Positions 16,522 through 25,290 of a DNA stretch of 50,853 nucleotides are shown here, piece by piece. The position numbers and the translations under genes were made by a program. Each line of letters starts with the position of its first letter. Within the stretch, counting starts at the first letter, position 1. The notes beneath the pieces are model-generated. The model searched no databases. It was not told the origin of the DNA and saw only the letters and a program-made list of their open reading frames with translations. Origin of the DNA: Candidatus Heimdallarchaeota archaeon (GTDB lineage: Archaea > Asgardarchaeota > Heimdallarchaeia > JABLTI01); the NCBI GenBank assembly GCA_019058275.1, contig JAHLVW010000085.1, forward strand, positions 1-50,853. Reading direction: 5' to 3'.

Positions 16522-16680
16522 TTAATCTTCTGTTAACCAATCATCTTGATCTAGCTTTTCTAGCTTATTTAATAAGTTGATTAGAACTATTTTCTCATTT
16601 GCTACTGGGAATAATTTCTTAATCTTGTCCTCATTAAGTAACTCTTAATAAACGATAAAAAGATCCAATTTATGTTTTTG
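16522..16680 (-). pseudogene. Short unrecognised coding remnant
   Basis: The minus strand reads as about 40 protein-like codons ending D-D-W-L-T-E-D-stop at 16522, with a TAA about 40 codons upstream and more open frame beyond it. I cannot name the family. It is too short for a full gene and looks like the C-terminal end of one. Confidence 0.25.
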
Positions 16681-16711
16681 CTAATAACATAGTAAAGAAA
16701 AAAAAGAGAGA

Positions 16712-17404
16712 TTAGAAGAGCATTTTCTCTTCCGCATGAGGATTTATCATTAGTATTTGTTCATTCATTGCTTTTTGCCAAATATAGTCGGTATAAATGA
16801 AATAGAAACTTAATACCATTCCTGTTAATAAGCTAGCTACTCCTAAAGCAATGAATAATCCCATTAACCAAAACTCGGAGTATACCATTGGAAGTATTAG
16901 TAGGTTCAATAAAACTGTTCCAATTAACATCATAGAAAACATAAGAATTGATAAGCTTATTTGCTTCTTCCCTGATATTGGCATAGTTTGATTTTTCACT
17001 GAATTATATCCCAAATACTTGTAGAATTTATCATATTTCCAATATCTAACAATAATCATGAAAAATGGAATAAAGGTAGAAAGAATTATGTAAATTAACA
17101 CATTATTTTTGTCAGTTTTTAATGATGGTCCTTCTTTAGGAGGTCTTAATTGTACTAAGTTATTCAGATCTTCAAAATTGAAGTATAAATAGATCAGATA
17201 AATTGGACTAGCTACATAAGATAATAACCACCAGATTAAGAAATTCCTTCTAACTAATACAGGCAAGTTGGGTTGATAAGGTGTCGGTTGAGGTTCAAGT
17301 ATAGGAATACTCTTCTTTTCCAATCGATTGAGTTCAGTCCCACAATTCATACAAAACAAATGATTATCTTGATTCTCCTTTCCACATTCTGGGCAATATT
17401 TCAA
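16712..17404 (-). CDS. Zinc-ribbon membrane protein
   Basis: About 230 residues. The N-terminus is a zinc ribbon, C-P-E-C-G-K ... F-C-M-N-C-G-T-E, then a Pro-rich linker and four to five hydrophobic segments (W-W-L-L-S-Y-V-A-S-P-I-Y-L-I-Y-L-Y, V-L-I-Y-I-I-L-S-T-F-I-P-F-F, then two more near the C-terminus). The layout recalls zinc-ribbon plus DUF4234-like membrane proteins. TTG at 17404 is preferred over TTG 17419, because GAGGAGA (17411-17417) sits six bases before it and would otherwise fall inside the gene. Function is unknown. It is the last gene of the repeat-bounded region. Confidence 0.7.
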   Translation of the reverse strand: MKYCPECGKENQDNHLFCMNCGTELNRLEKKSIPILEPQPTPYQPNLPVLVRRNFLIWWLLSYVASPIYLIYLYFNFEDLNNLVQLRPPKEGPSLKTDKNNVLIYIILSTFIPFFMIIVRYWKYDKFYKYLGYNSVKNQTMPISGKKQISLSILMFSMMLIGTVLLNLLILPMVYSEFWLMGLFIALGVASLLTGMVLSFYFIYTDYIWQKAMNEQILMINPHAEEKMLF

Positions 17405-17435
17405 ATTTGTTCTCCTCAAATAACATACACTAAAT

Positions 17436-17457
17436 ACTAGCTTGTATTTAAGCTAGT
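17436..17457. promoter_or_regulatory. Inverted repeat upstream of the zinc-ribbon membrane gene
   Basis: ACTAGCTT and AAGCTAGT form perfect 8-base arms around GTATTT, about 32 bases before the TTG start. Position and symmetry fit an operator or a leader hairpin. Confidence 0.4.
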
Positions 17458-17484
17458 AAGTATTTAAAATGTACCAATCCTAGT

Positions 17485-17566
17485 ATGCCCAACCAGCAGG
17501 TACTTCCCACTTCAGCATGTCCTTCCCGAAATGGACTTCTAGCCCTTAAAGGAGAAGTATGTGGGA
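17485..17566 (+). repeat. Dispersed repeat, copy 13 (full length, last one)
   Basis: Begins ATGCCCAACCAGCAGGTACT, contains GTCCTTCCCGAAATGGAC and ends CTTAAAGGAGAAGTATGTGG. TCCCAC on the left pairs with GTGGGA on the right, so the whole copy can close into one stem. Read as protein it is open throughout, unlike the other long copies. No copy was seen in the remaining 33 kb. Confidence 0.85.
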
Positions 17567-17735
17567 GTTTTCTACTTTTTTCTTTTTTTTACTAAATTTA
17601 TCTTTCGTCTACTGAGTTATTCAACTAAGGATTTCTATTAGATAAGTAGGTTGAGATTTTGTTATAAGATAATTAATACTGAATTATTTATATTCAATAA
17701 ATCAAAAATAAATATATGACTATTGGGGGAAAATA

Positions 17736-19676
17736 ATGAATTCAAAAAAATTACTTTCTAAATTATTAATAATAATTATTTTTGTTACATCTTTCACACC
17801 TCTAGTAATTTCATCAGAAAAACCAAACACAGAATTTGAACTTACTCCAGAACCTCAGCAAACAAAAAACTGGACATTTATGATATATTTCTGTGCTGAT
17901 ACTCGAGATGATTATGTAACAGCTGATTTAGATAATTCAGCTAACTGGCTTGCAGCTGCAATGTTAGCAACAATAAATGCTTTGTATTGGTATGATTTAG
18001 AACCAGGTTCGGAATCTAATTTAAATGTTATAGCTCTCTTTGATCATCCCTACTCAGCAAGCTATCCTTATGGACAATGCAAACTCTACGAAGTTCAATA
18101 TAATAATCTAATTGAATTAGCTAATTATGGTGCCAAGAATATGGGTAATCCCTATACTTTGCGGGATTTTATTAATTATCCAGCAAATAATTATGCTCTA
18201 GTATTAAATGACCATGGACGTGGATATGCTGGCGTGTGCTATGATTATCACGCTACTCACGAATCCTGGGAATACGCCTTAGGTGATTGCCTTTCTGTGC
18301 CTGAACTAGAACTTGCTTTATCATTGTCTGGTGGAGTAGATGTACTCATTTTTGATACTTGTTTAGGTGGTTCCTATGAAATGATGTGGCAACTAAGAGG
18401 AGATGTTAAATATGTTGTTGCTGGTGAAACTTTGCAAACGCATCGTGCACTTTACCACCCTCGAGATATTCTTTATACTCTTAGTAGAGATACTACTATG
18501 ACTGCTTTAGAATTAGCTCAAGTGGCATACGATTTTGCAGTTAATCCTGTAAAGGTACCAACAGACCCCTATTATTCACCTCAATGGCCTACAGCTACAC
18601 TTTATGATCTCCCAAGTTTTGAATCATTACCATTAACGGGAGGCTACAGTCTTTTCTATGCATTTAATAAGCTGACTGAGTATTTGTATGGTGAGGTTTT
18701 ACATAATCTTACTTATGCTCGAGAAGTTTTTAGACCTATCAGAGATAAACTGACCTATCCAATATCAGCGTTTAGATCTAAAGCAATGATGGTTGATCTT
18801 GGAGATTTTGTAACTACAGTTCTAGAACATTCAGACCAAATGTACTATCAAACAGAAATAGAAGATTATGGAGGCCAAGTACTAGCTCGTCTTGTACCTT
18901 CATCCACTAATGCAATAATAAGTCATACCTATAAGCCTTCATATGAAGGTGATAATCTCACTGGATTTAGTATTTGCTTCCCGTACACAAGAGACATCTA
19001 TCAAGAATACTTGTATGCGAACTTGTATGATGATTTTGATATCTCAGCTGATACATATTGGGATGATTTCATATTCAATATCTACCCACCAAATGAAACA
19101 ATTTTTTATTTTCCAATTCCTGAATATTACGAGGAGTGGCATTTCTTTTTAGATCCTATTGATCCAACAATTAATCTACACGTTTTCATTGATACTGGAC
19201 CTTTTGAAAAACCATTACATATTGGTTATTCAGGACCAGATACTGGCATTGGTATGGGTATTGAAATTGGTATAGAAGGTGCGTCATTCGAAGATACGCT
19301 GATGTTTGGTTCCACTATGATTATAATACCTGCTGCTAGTATTCCCAGTTTGACTAAAGATGTTGTTCAAAATATTCAAGTTGTAGTAAACGCTTTAACA
19401 GCTGCAAGTGCATCTCAAGACGTTAATTTAACCGTTCGTCATGTTGATTCCATAGGTATATTATGGGAAGAATCTAAAACTTCCAACATAGAAATTGGTC
19501 AAATAATCAGCACAACTATCATAACTGATGATGAATGGACAGATTGGGAAGAATTAGCACCACCACTAATTACTAAAAAATTCAGTGGTTTTGACACAAC
19601 AATAACTTCAGTTTCAATAATATTTACATCGATAATTGCTTTTATTATAATAAAGCGAAAAAAGAAGGAAAAATAA
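17736..19676 (+). CDS. Clostripain-type (C11 family) cysteine protease, membrane-anchored
   Basis: A 646-residue surface protease: signal peptide at 1-27 (basic start, then L-L-I-I-I-I-F-V-T-S-F), a caspase-like C11 domain with catalytic His in L-N-D-H160-G-R-G and catalytic Cys in F-D-T-C209-L-G-G, a beta-rich C-terminal region, and a final membrane helix followed by K-R-K-K-K-E-K. It should be exported and held outside the membrane. A strong GGGGGA site precedes the ATG. A hairpin terminator overlaps the stop. Similar anchors are seen on the M30-like protease at 26.8-28.3 kb and on several remnants here. Confidence 0.85.
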   Translation: MNSKKLLSKLLIIIIFVTSFTPLVISSEKPNTEFELTPEPQQTKNWTFMIYFCADTRDDYVTADLDNSANWLAAAMLATINALYWYDLEPGSESNLNVIALFDHPYSASYPYGQCKLYEVQYNNLIELANYGAKNMGNPYTLRDFINYPANNYALVLNDHGRGYAGVCYDYHATHESWEYALGDCLSVPELELALSLSGGVDVLIFDTCLGGSYEMMWQLRGDVKYVVAGETLQTHRALYHPRDILYTLSRDTTMTALELAQVAYDFAVNPVKVPTDPYYSPQWPTATLYDLPSFESLPLTGGYSLFYAFNKLTEYLYGEVLHNLTYAREVFRPIRDKLTYPISAFRSKAMMVDLGDFVTTVLEHSDQMYYQTEIEDYGGQVLARLVPSSTNAIISHTYKPSYEGDNLTGFSICFPYTRDIYQEYLYANLYDDFDISADTYWDDFIFNIYPPNETIFYFPIPEYYEEWHFFLDPIDPTINLHVFIDTGPFEKPLHIGYSGPDTGIGMGIEIGIEGASFEDTLMFGSTMIIIPAASIPSLTKDVVQNIQVVVNALTAASASQDVNLTVRHVDSIGILWEESKTSNIEIGQIISTTIITDDEWTDWEELAPPLITKKFSGFDTTITSVSIIFTSIIAFIIIKRKKKEK

Positions 19677-19692
19677 TTCCTTCTATTTTTTT
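19664..19692 (+). terminator. Intrinsic-type terminator of the C11 protease gene
   Basis: GAAGGAA pairs with TTCCTTC over a 6-base loop that contains the stop codon, followed by a run of seven T. Confidence 0.7.
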
Positions 19693-19925
19693 CCTCTCAA
19701 ACTGTTTCTAAACTTTGGAGAGAGATTGTTTAATATTACTTGAGACTATAGATACTCATCATATATATTATCTTATCTTGATGAATTACTATATGATTTT
19801 TTTCTTGAAGCGACTTGATGATATCATTAATTGTATAGAGACCACAATATCATGCAAAAGGTTTGAAGATTTTTTTAGCAAAGTTCGTATAAGCAAGATC
19901 TTGAAATAAAAAAATGACTTTTAAA
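19693..19925. other. Region without a supported gene
   Basis: A 64-codon plus-strand frame exists at 19715-19909, but its composition is not convincing and it has no ribosome site. I see nothing else. Confidence 0.4.
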
Positions 19926-20297
19926 TTACAATCTCATATTCTTCCCGTAATACATCAGTTCATAGATTCCCGTAGATTCATACTGTTCTTTCTTACCATC
20001 TTTTTCTACAACCAATTTTGATTTTCCTAAAAATCGGTGATACTAGGGATTTTTACACATTTGGTTGAAAAATAAATGAGGGCTGTTCCCTAATAGTAAA
20101 TTTTGTAGTACTAAATCTTTATTTCGTTGAAGATTCAATGTGAATTTAATTTTATCATCATCATAATTGAACTCTAATGAATTAGAGACCATTTTTTTGG
20201 TCTTAGGATGTTTTTCAGTTTGTTTATAAGTAACAGTTATTGTTTTAGTATCATCTGTTAGAATGCTTGTCTTATCTAATAATATCATGTATGACAT
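19926..20297 (-). pseudogene. Unrecognised small protein gene with one amber codon
   Basis: From ATG 20297 the frame runs 84 codons to a TAG at 20043-20045, then stays open for 38 more to a TAA at 19926. The downstream part (H-R-F-L-G-K-S-K-L-V-V-E-K-D-G-K-K) continues the beta-rich, Lys-rich character, so it looks like one 123-residue protein with a nonsense change. The family is unknown. It is divergent from the winged-helix gene at 20380, and the two share an 82-base upstream region. Confidence 0.45.
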
Positions 20298-20379
20298 TTG
20301 TTTTTGTCTGCTTGCGAAGAAAATTAATAAAAGTGAATCTAATACATAATTACTTGTCTGATAATGGGTTTGGAATATT

Positions 20380-20847
20380 ATGAGAATTGGGAAAGTAACT
20401 GCTAAAGCAATAATTGAATGTGTAGAAGCAATAGAATATCTTTCATCAGATACAAAACAGCCAGTAACATCTGAAAAAGTACATGAGTATCTAAGAATGA
20501 GTTTTGAATACGTTAATGATGCAATTGAAGTAGCTCTATTACTGCAATTTATTAGTAATGGTAATACATTAACACTATCACCTGATGGAAAGAAATTAAT
20601 TAAGTCAACAACAAAGCAATCACGAATATTATTTGGAAAACAATTGCAAAAATTACCTCCTACTAAACAATTGATTGAATTAATACGTGATGGAAATAAA
20701 CTCGAAGATGCAATTAGTAATATTATAAAATGCTTTGCTATCCAGGGCAATGAAAAAGAGATTTCATATTCATTAAGAAATTTACTGATATTTGCTAATG
20801 TTCCATCTGCATCAAGATCTGCAACAGTTAGAGATGACTCAACATAA
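20380..20847 (+). CDS. Winged-helix protein, 3' end fused to FG-GAP gene DNA
   Basis: The intact paralogue of 14108-14545. The first ~140 codons match it closely, including the helix-turn-helix region and the L-R-N-L-L-I-F-A-N end. After that the original tail is replaced by V-P-S-A-S-R-S-A-T-V-R-D-D-S-T, which is the antisense of a truncated FG-GAP protein gene (20805-21011). So the copy was inserted into, or recombined with, that gene and picked up a new C-terminus. Upstream DNA from about 20314 also matches the other copy. It is probably a DNA-binding regulator; the target is unknown. Confidence 0.6.
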   Translation: MRIGKVTAKAIIECVEAIEYLSSDTKQPVTSEKVHEYLRMSFEYVNDAIEVALLLQFISNGNTLTLSPDGKKLIKSTTKQSRILFGKQLQKLPPTKQLIELIRDGNKLEDAISNIIKCFAIQGNEKEISYSLRNLLIFANVPSASRSATVRDDST

Positions 20848-21011
20848 TCACCTGTAGGGAAATTCCATAATTGATTCACTCACATTGTTGGAGGTAGAGG
20901 ATCACTATTAATTATTATCTCTTCATTCTTCGCTACAAAATTCATAGGCTTAGTAAAAACTACTACCAATAATAAGAAAATTATTACTAAATTTCTTTTA
21001 CCTTTTGTCAA
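20805..21011 (-). pseudogene. 5' fragment of a secreted FG-GAP repeat protein
   Basis: From TTG 21011 (GAGGTT nine bases upstream) the frame encodes a signal peptide (K-G-K-R-N-L-V-I-I-F-L-L-L-V-V-V-F) and then L-W-N-F-P-T-G-D-Y-V-E-S-S-L-T-V-A-D-L-D-A-D-G, a typical first FG-GAP/VCBS repeat with its calcium-binding D-L-D-A-D-G. A TGA at 20880-20882 falls where Trp (TGG) would fit. The gene is cut at about 20805 by the winged-helix copy, and no downstream part is visible. Confidence 0.65.
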
Positions 21012-21160
21012 ATTATACCCAACCTCAAAAACTATATAGCATAAAACTTCTAGATTCATTTAGTTTTCAGTGATAAGAAATAGAACTGTCATTGAAGAAT
21101 CTCACTCTAATGATAGTAAATACCGAAAGAGTTTTCTAGCAAATTTAGGAGGATATTAAA

Positions 21161-22618
21161 TTATAGTGTTTTTACTGGTTTAATATCTTTTAATCTGAAG
21201 TCAGCGAGCTTAAATTGGACTCGAGTAGATTTTGGTTTTAGTATCTGTCGTACACCTAAGCTTACTAATATTACAGGAATTATTCCTCCTAAAGCTATGA
21301 GACTAGCAATACTCATTCCCCCAAAAGTTGCTTCTGTAACAGACCAAAGCTCATTTAGTGTTGAATTGAGTCCTAGATTAATTCCTAGGATGCTAATAAT
21401 CTTTGGAACGAAACTTGCAAGTATCCCAAAGTAAGCAACAACTCTCGCAAAACGGGGATCTACGACTTTTGCTTCTAAATCAATAGTATGAATTTCTTTT
21501 CCTTCATTTATGAACTTGATATGTCCAAGAATCTTACCTTTAACTCCAGGAGTAACAAAAAATGTTAGTTCATCCTCAGTTTGAGTGAAATCTGTATCAA
21601 TATCTCTAGGAACAACACTGCATCCAGGAATAGTAGGACGAACTGTAATGATAGGATCTTTTAATGTCACATCCATTTCAGATTGCTTTTGGATTTTACG
21701 TTCTCCAGTTATTGGATTTACAACTGGAGTCATTCTCTCTTTGATGATATCTGTTATATTGATGGTCATTGGATAGTAATTTTGTGGATTCATTCGATCG
21801 AAATATTCCATAGAAATATGCTTTAGATAATCCTTTTCCTCTTCTACAATTTCTTCTCGCATTTCCACTTTTTTTGTATCTTTAAAAGCAGCTTTTTTCC
21901 TTTTTGGTGCTGTAGGTGCAAACCCGGGTGCACCAGCTAGTGTTGGTGCTAGTAAGTCTTCAATTTCCTCAACTTCTTTTAGCTCTTCAGTTACCTCAGC
22001 TTTTACTATTCTTTCAGCTTCTTTCATTACTTCAAGTTCGATTGTATCAGGAGCTATTTCATCTTCTATAGGTTCTTCTGTTAACTCAGGCTCAAGACCT
22101 ACTTCATCTTCTATCGATTCTTCTACTTCATCAAAACTATCCAAATCCATAGATTCAACTACTGGAGGTTGAGGAATTTCTCTTTCATCTCTTAAATCTT
22201 GAAGTTTTTCAAACACTGCCCCAACAGGCTGACCAAAGCTTTGTTTTTCTTCTTCTGCTTTATCTAGGTCAATTTCATCATCAACTTCTTTTTCAGTAGG
22301 AATTTCTAGATCAAAGATTATTATGAATACCTTTTCTCCTGAGTCCTCTATCACACCGGATTCAAGATACTTGCCAGGTAGTCCTGGTTGCTCAGCTTCA
22401 GATTGAAGGCTATTAACTTCACTTATCCAAGCATTTTCCGCTGAGAAAATACTGGAAAACCCTTCATTATTATAGACCTTAATCTGTACTTTTTTGTTTG
22501 TTAATTTTTGAACTCCATCAAATAGCCAATAATTTTGAGCTTCAGAAAGGAGATTTGAGATTTCATATTCATGTTCTAAGGTAATTGAGTCACCTTTAAC
22601 ATAAGGACATTGCATCAT
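21161..22618 (-). CDS. Kinase-N-lobe-like membrane protein with acidic linker
   Basis: About 485 residues from ATG 22618 (GTG 22627 also open). Residues ~10-105 resemble the N-lobe of a Ser/Thr protein kinase: Y-E-I-S-N-L-L-S-E-A ... K-K-V-Q-I-K-V-Y (a VAIK-like Lys) and a hinge-like I-I-I-F-D. No catalytic loop or DFG follows. Instead there is an acidic linker (~110-230), a beta-sandwich-like region (~270-390) and two membrane helices near the C-terminus (V-V-A-Y-F-G-I-L-A-S-F-V and S-I-A-S-L-I-A-L-G-G-I-I). It cannot be an active kinase as seen. A role as a membrane-bound nucleotide or partner-binding protein is a guess. Confidence 0.5.
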   Translation of the reverse strand: MMQCPYVKGDSITLEHEYEISNLLSEAQNYWLFDGVQKLTNKKVQIKVYNNEGFSSIFSAENAWISEVNSLQSEAEQPGLPGKYLESGVIEDSGEKVFIIIFDLEIPTEKEVDDEIDLDKAEEEKQSFGQPVGAVFEKLQDLRDEREIPQPPVVESMDLDSFDEVEESIEDEVGLEPELTEEPIEDEIAPDTIELEVMKEAERIVKAEVTEELKEVEEIEDLLAPTLAGAPGFAPTAPKRKKAAFKDTKKVEMREEIVEEEKDYLKHISMEYFDRMNPQNYYPMTINITDIIKERMTPVVNPITGERKIQKQSEMDVTLKDPIITVRPTIPGCSVVPRDIDTDFTQTEDELTFFVTPGVKGKILGHIKFINEGKEIHTIDLEAKVVDPRFARVVAYFGILASFVPKIISILGINLGLNSTLNELWSVTEATFGGMSIASLIALGGIIPVILVSLGVRQILKPKSTRVQFKLADFRLKDIKPVKTL

Positions 22619-22875
22619 CTTTATCACACAACTACTAAATTAACGATTTTATTTTTTTAATATTCAAAAGAAATATCCTAAACATAAAATTTGTTGACTA
22701 GGAAAATTTATGGAAAAATCAATGACAAGCAATTGTTTTAGTAAATTAAATACTCTAATTTAACTATAGGCTTGTTAAATGCTGCAGGTTAGATTAATTA
22801 TTTTGTTGCGAAACATTTTTTCATACTATCTAGAATAGTTCATTAGGATTTTAAATTCTGAAGAATTCTCTTGAT

Positions 22876-23496
22876 TTGGAAACAACTAATGAAGAAATAG
22901 AAACCGAAACTACAGAGAAGCAATTGCGAGACTTAAGAAGTGAATATGTTTTTTGTCCGAAATGTGGAAAGAAGAATTCGTTTAAAACTGCTTCAACAGG
23001 ACAAACAAAATTCTTTTGCGATAGATACTCAAGAGAATTAAGTGATCTCTGGGAAAGTTTCAAACAAGATTTATATGGGTTAATTTCTTGTTCAGTTTGT
23101 AATGAATATACTTCAATTAAAGGGAAATACTGTATTAATTGTGGAAACACTTTTGCAAAACCAAGACTTTATGGAGACAAAACGCGAATAGTTAGAAGAG
23201 CATTAATTAATCCAGATGCAACATCTATTCTTGGTCTTATATTAACTATTATAGGATTTGGATCGCTTATTGCTTATCCACTTGGTTTTTATCTTGAAGC
23301 TTCTGCATTAAGCATGGTTATATTTATTTTAATTCCAATATTTGCCATAATAACAATCATTGGTATAGTACTGGGAGCAATTTCAAGGGAGGATAGACTC
23401 GGAAAGATTGATCTAGTAGTTAATTGTGCTGTAGTTATAGGGTTTTATTATCTACATGATTGTAGCTTGGATTATTATCTTAATTCAAAATGCTTA
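22876..23496 (+). pseudogene. Zinc-ribbon membrane protein with a one-base shift near its end
   Basis: TTG 22876 opens a protein with two zinc ribbons. The first is C-P-K-C ... F-C-D-R-Y, missing its fourth Cys. The second is S-C-S-V-C ... Y-C-I-N-C-G. Three hydrophobic segments follow (I-L-G-L-I-L-T-I-I-G-F, M-V-I-F-I-L-I-P-I-F-A-I-I). At the TTTT near 23443 the frame turns into non-membrane sequence. Removing one T restores a last membrane helix (I-G-F-I-I-Y-M-I-V-A-W-I-I-I-L-I) and a TAA at 23494-23496. So the apparent stop at 23595 is probably an artefact of an indel or sequencing error. Confidence 0.6.
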
Positions 23497-23753
23497 AAGC
23501 GGGGTATGATTCAACTTAAGATTTTTCTAGATAAATTTAAAACAAGAATATTGCTGTTTATTGAGATTTTAATTAAAACTTGGTATTTGCTATGACTCAT
23601 AATAATAACTAGAATTAAGGCTAGCGGAGAAAAAGAGGAATATATAATTGAAGAAGAAACAACAGAGATACAGCTAAATTACATTGGAGTTAAATGTGTT
23701 CAATATTTGAGTTATAATTATGCCAAAAAGGAATTATTTTTATTATTGATTAA

Positions 23754-24203
23754 ATGTATTATATATTAAGTAGTGAAAATTTAATTGAAGAAGGGTTTTC
23801 TTTGTTAGAGTTCATAAAAGAGATAACTGTCAAAAATCCCATTCCTGTTCCTTATAGCATTGCAATGCTAATATGGATGTTTCTTGGTCCAGTTCTCTTA
23901 ATTTTTCTAATTTGGTTTATAGTCAGAATAGTTAAGCATTCAAAAACTCTCCCTAAAGATAAGACAAGAACTAACTATCTAATAAAGAGTTCATTATACC
24001 TCATCTCGATTACTTTTCTAACCTTTGGTTTTTTGTTTATCCCTGATATTATCTGGTTTGCTGTTCAAGGATTTAGCTATTCATTTTCTCTCTATCTTTT
24101 CCTTGGTTTTTCTGTACCTGGTCTGATTCTTCTAATAATCGCTTTTGCTTATCAAGATTCTAATCGAAAAGATATCATAAGTATTCAGAAGCAAATAACT
24201 TAA
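23754..24203 (+). CDS. Small membrane protein, unknown
   Basis: A 149-residue protein with three clear hydrophobic segments (about 37-62, 79-105 and 112-136) and basic loops. I do not recognise the family. It begins at ATG 23754, 258 bases after the zinc-ribbon membrane protein, in the same direction. The bases between (23497-23753) hold a few open codons but no convincing gene. Confidence 0.55.
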   Translation: MYYILSSENLIEEGFSLLEFIKEITVKNPIPVPYSIAMLIWMFLGPVLLIFLIWFIVRIVKHSKTLPKDKTRTNYLIKSSLYLISITFLTFGFLFIPDIIWFAVQGFSYSFSLYLFLGFSVPGLILLIIAFAYQDSNRKDIISIQKQIT

Positions 24204-24309
24204 ACTATGCAGAAAATGCTATTGCTAGAATCTAAAAATGAAATTGATTTGAAGAACCAATTCCCTTTTGGAATATTTATTATTTCTCAATAACTGTTTT
24301 AACAATTTC

Positions 24310-25179
24310 CTATGGCAATTTATTCTTCTCAGCAGATTTTTCAAAGGAAGCAACCATTCTTGGACTTATTTCAAGAGCTTTCTTAAAATAGTAAATTGCC
24401 TTATCTTCAATTCCCAATTCCAAGTACTCGTAACCTATGCTTGTCCAAATATCAAGATACCTTGCTTCCTCTTTATCCTCAAGGAATTTCCCAGCCTTAT
24501 CAAGGATTACTAGTTTCTCTTCATCATCCGCTTTTTGAAATTCAGAATAGAGTTTCCATATTGTCATCAGATTTTTCCTAATGTTAAGAATTCGACCAAT
24601 TTCTTTGATAGGTTCATCATGATACTCAATCGTAATATCAATTACTATGTCAGATCTTGTGATTCCTCCGCCAATTTTAGCAACAAATACCCTTGCGTTT
24701 TGTTTACCTCGAGCATCACCACCAGCATTATCACCAGCTTGAAGTGCTGAATAAAGTCTGTCCGTTAAAGAACCCTCAGTATTCTCAAAAGCAAATGTCA
24801 TCTTGTCTATTACTTCTGGTCCAACAAGGATGTTACCTTGACAAGCATAATCTTTGCTAGTTTTATGACCTGCCCAATGAGAGCACTTATCTCCAGTGAA
24901 AGCAAAAGTATCTCCTTCGAAATTTACCAAACTTATTTGTCTATTTTCAATGTTCTCATCTATTTCCTTGAAGTGATCCATTATTTCTGATAAGGTTTTG
25001 TTTTTCTCTAATTGCTCAAAAAATACTGCAAGGAAGGTTGATTTCCCTTGTACTTGTGATGCTATGACTCCTTTTTCAGCTATTGCTCGACAAACTAATC
25101 CTGCATTCCAAGAACAGGAAGCAATTGCAAATCCAACTTCTTTGTTTTCTTTATCTATACCTACAATTGAAAATGTCAT
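24310..25179 (-). CDS. DUF1028 protein with C-terminal TPR
   Basis: A 289-residue protein. Residues 1-~200 are DUF1028: T-F-S-I-V-G-I-D at the start, G-F-A-I-A-S near 16, Q-V-Q-G near 42, G-N-I-L-V-G-P-E-V-I-D-K-M and A-G-D-N-A-G-G-D-A-R-G-K-Q. The family has an Ntn-hydrolase-like look and no established substrate. The last ~70 residues form a TPR unit (W-T-S-I-G-Y-E-Y-L-E-L-G-I-E-D-K-A-I-Y-Y-F-K-K-A-L-E-I-S-P), which suggests a protein partner. It is convergent with the upstream membrane gene. Confidence 0.8.
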   Translation of the reverse strand: MTFSIVGIDKENKEVGFAIASCSWNAGLVCRAIAEKGVIASQVQGKSTFLAVFFEQLEKNKTLSEIMDHFKEIDENIENRQISLVNFEGDTFAFTGDKCSHWAGHKTSKDYACQGNILVGPEVIDKMTFAFENTEGSLTDRLYSALQAGDNAGGDARGKQNARVFVAKIGGGITRSDIVIDITIEYHDEPIKEIGRILNIRKNLMTIWKLYSEFQKADDEEKLVILDKAGKFLEDKEEARYLDIWTSIGYEYLELGIEDKAIYYFKKALEISPRMVASFEKSAEKNKLP

Positions 25180-25290
25180 ATTTTCCTAAATCGCTGGTTA
25201 ATTTAAAAGGGTGGTTCACATTATGAGGTCCCCATTTATGACCTTTTAGAAGCTACCTATAAATTATATCAAAAAAACCATGAAATTTTT

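Noticed and set aside
17485..17566. GCCCAAC at the left end of the last repeat copy matches the integron attC end RYYYAAC
   Set aside because: No matching GTTRRRY stands at the other end, the other long copies do not have AAC there, and no integron integrase is in the window. The cassette idea is kept only as a layout hypothesis.
3363..17566. CRISPR array
   Set aside because: Repeat copies are 75 to 3000 bases apart with genes between, and their lengths vary.
19715..19909. 64-codon plus-strand reading frame after the C11 protease
   Set aside because: It lies after a strong terminator hairpin with no ribosome site, and its amino acid pattern is not convincing.
9179..20045. TAG decoded as pyrrolysine across the genome
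   Set aside because: Many intact genes here appear to end at TAG, and TAA and TGA interruptions occur as well, so decay or error is the simpler reading.
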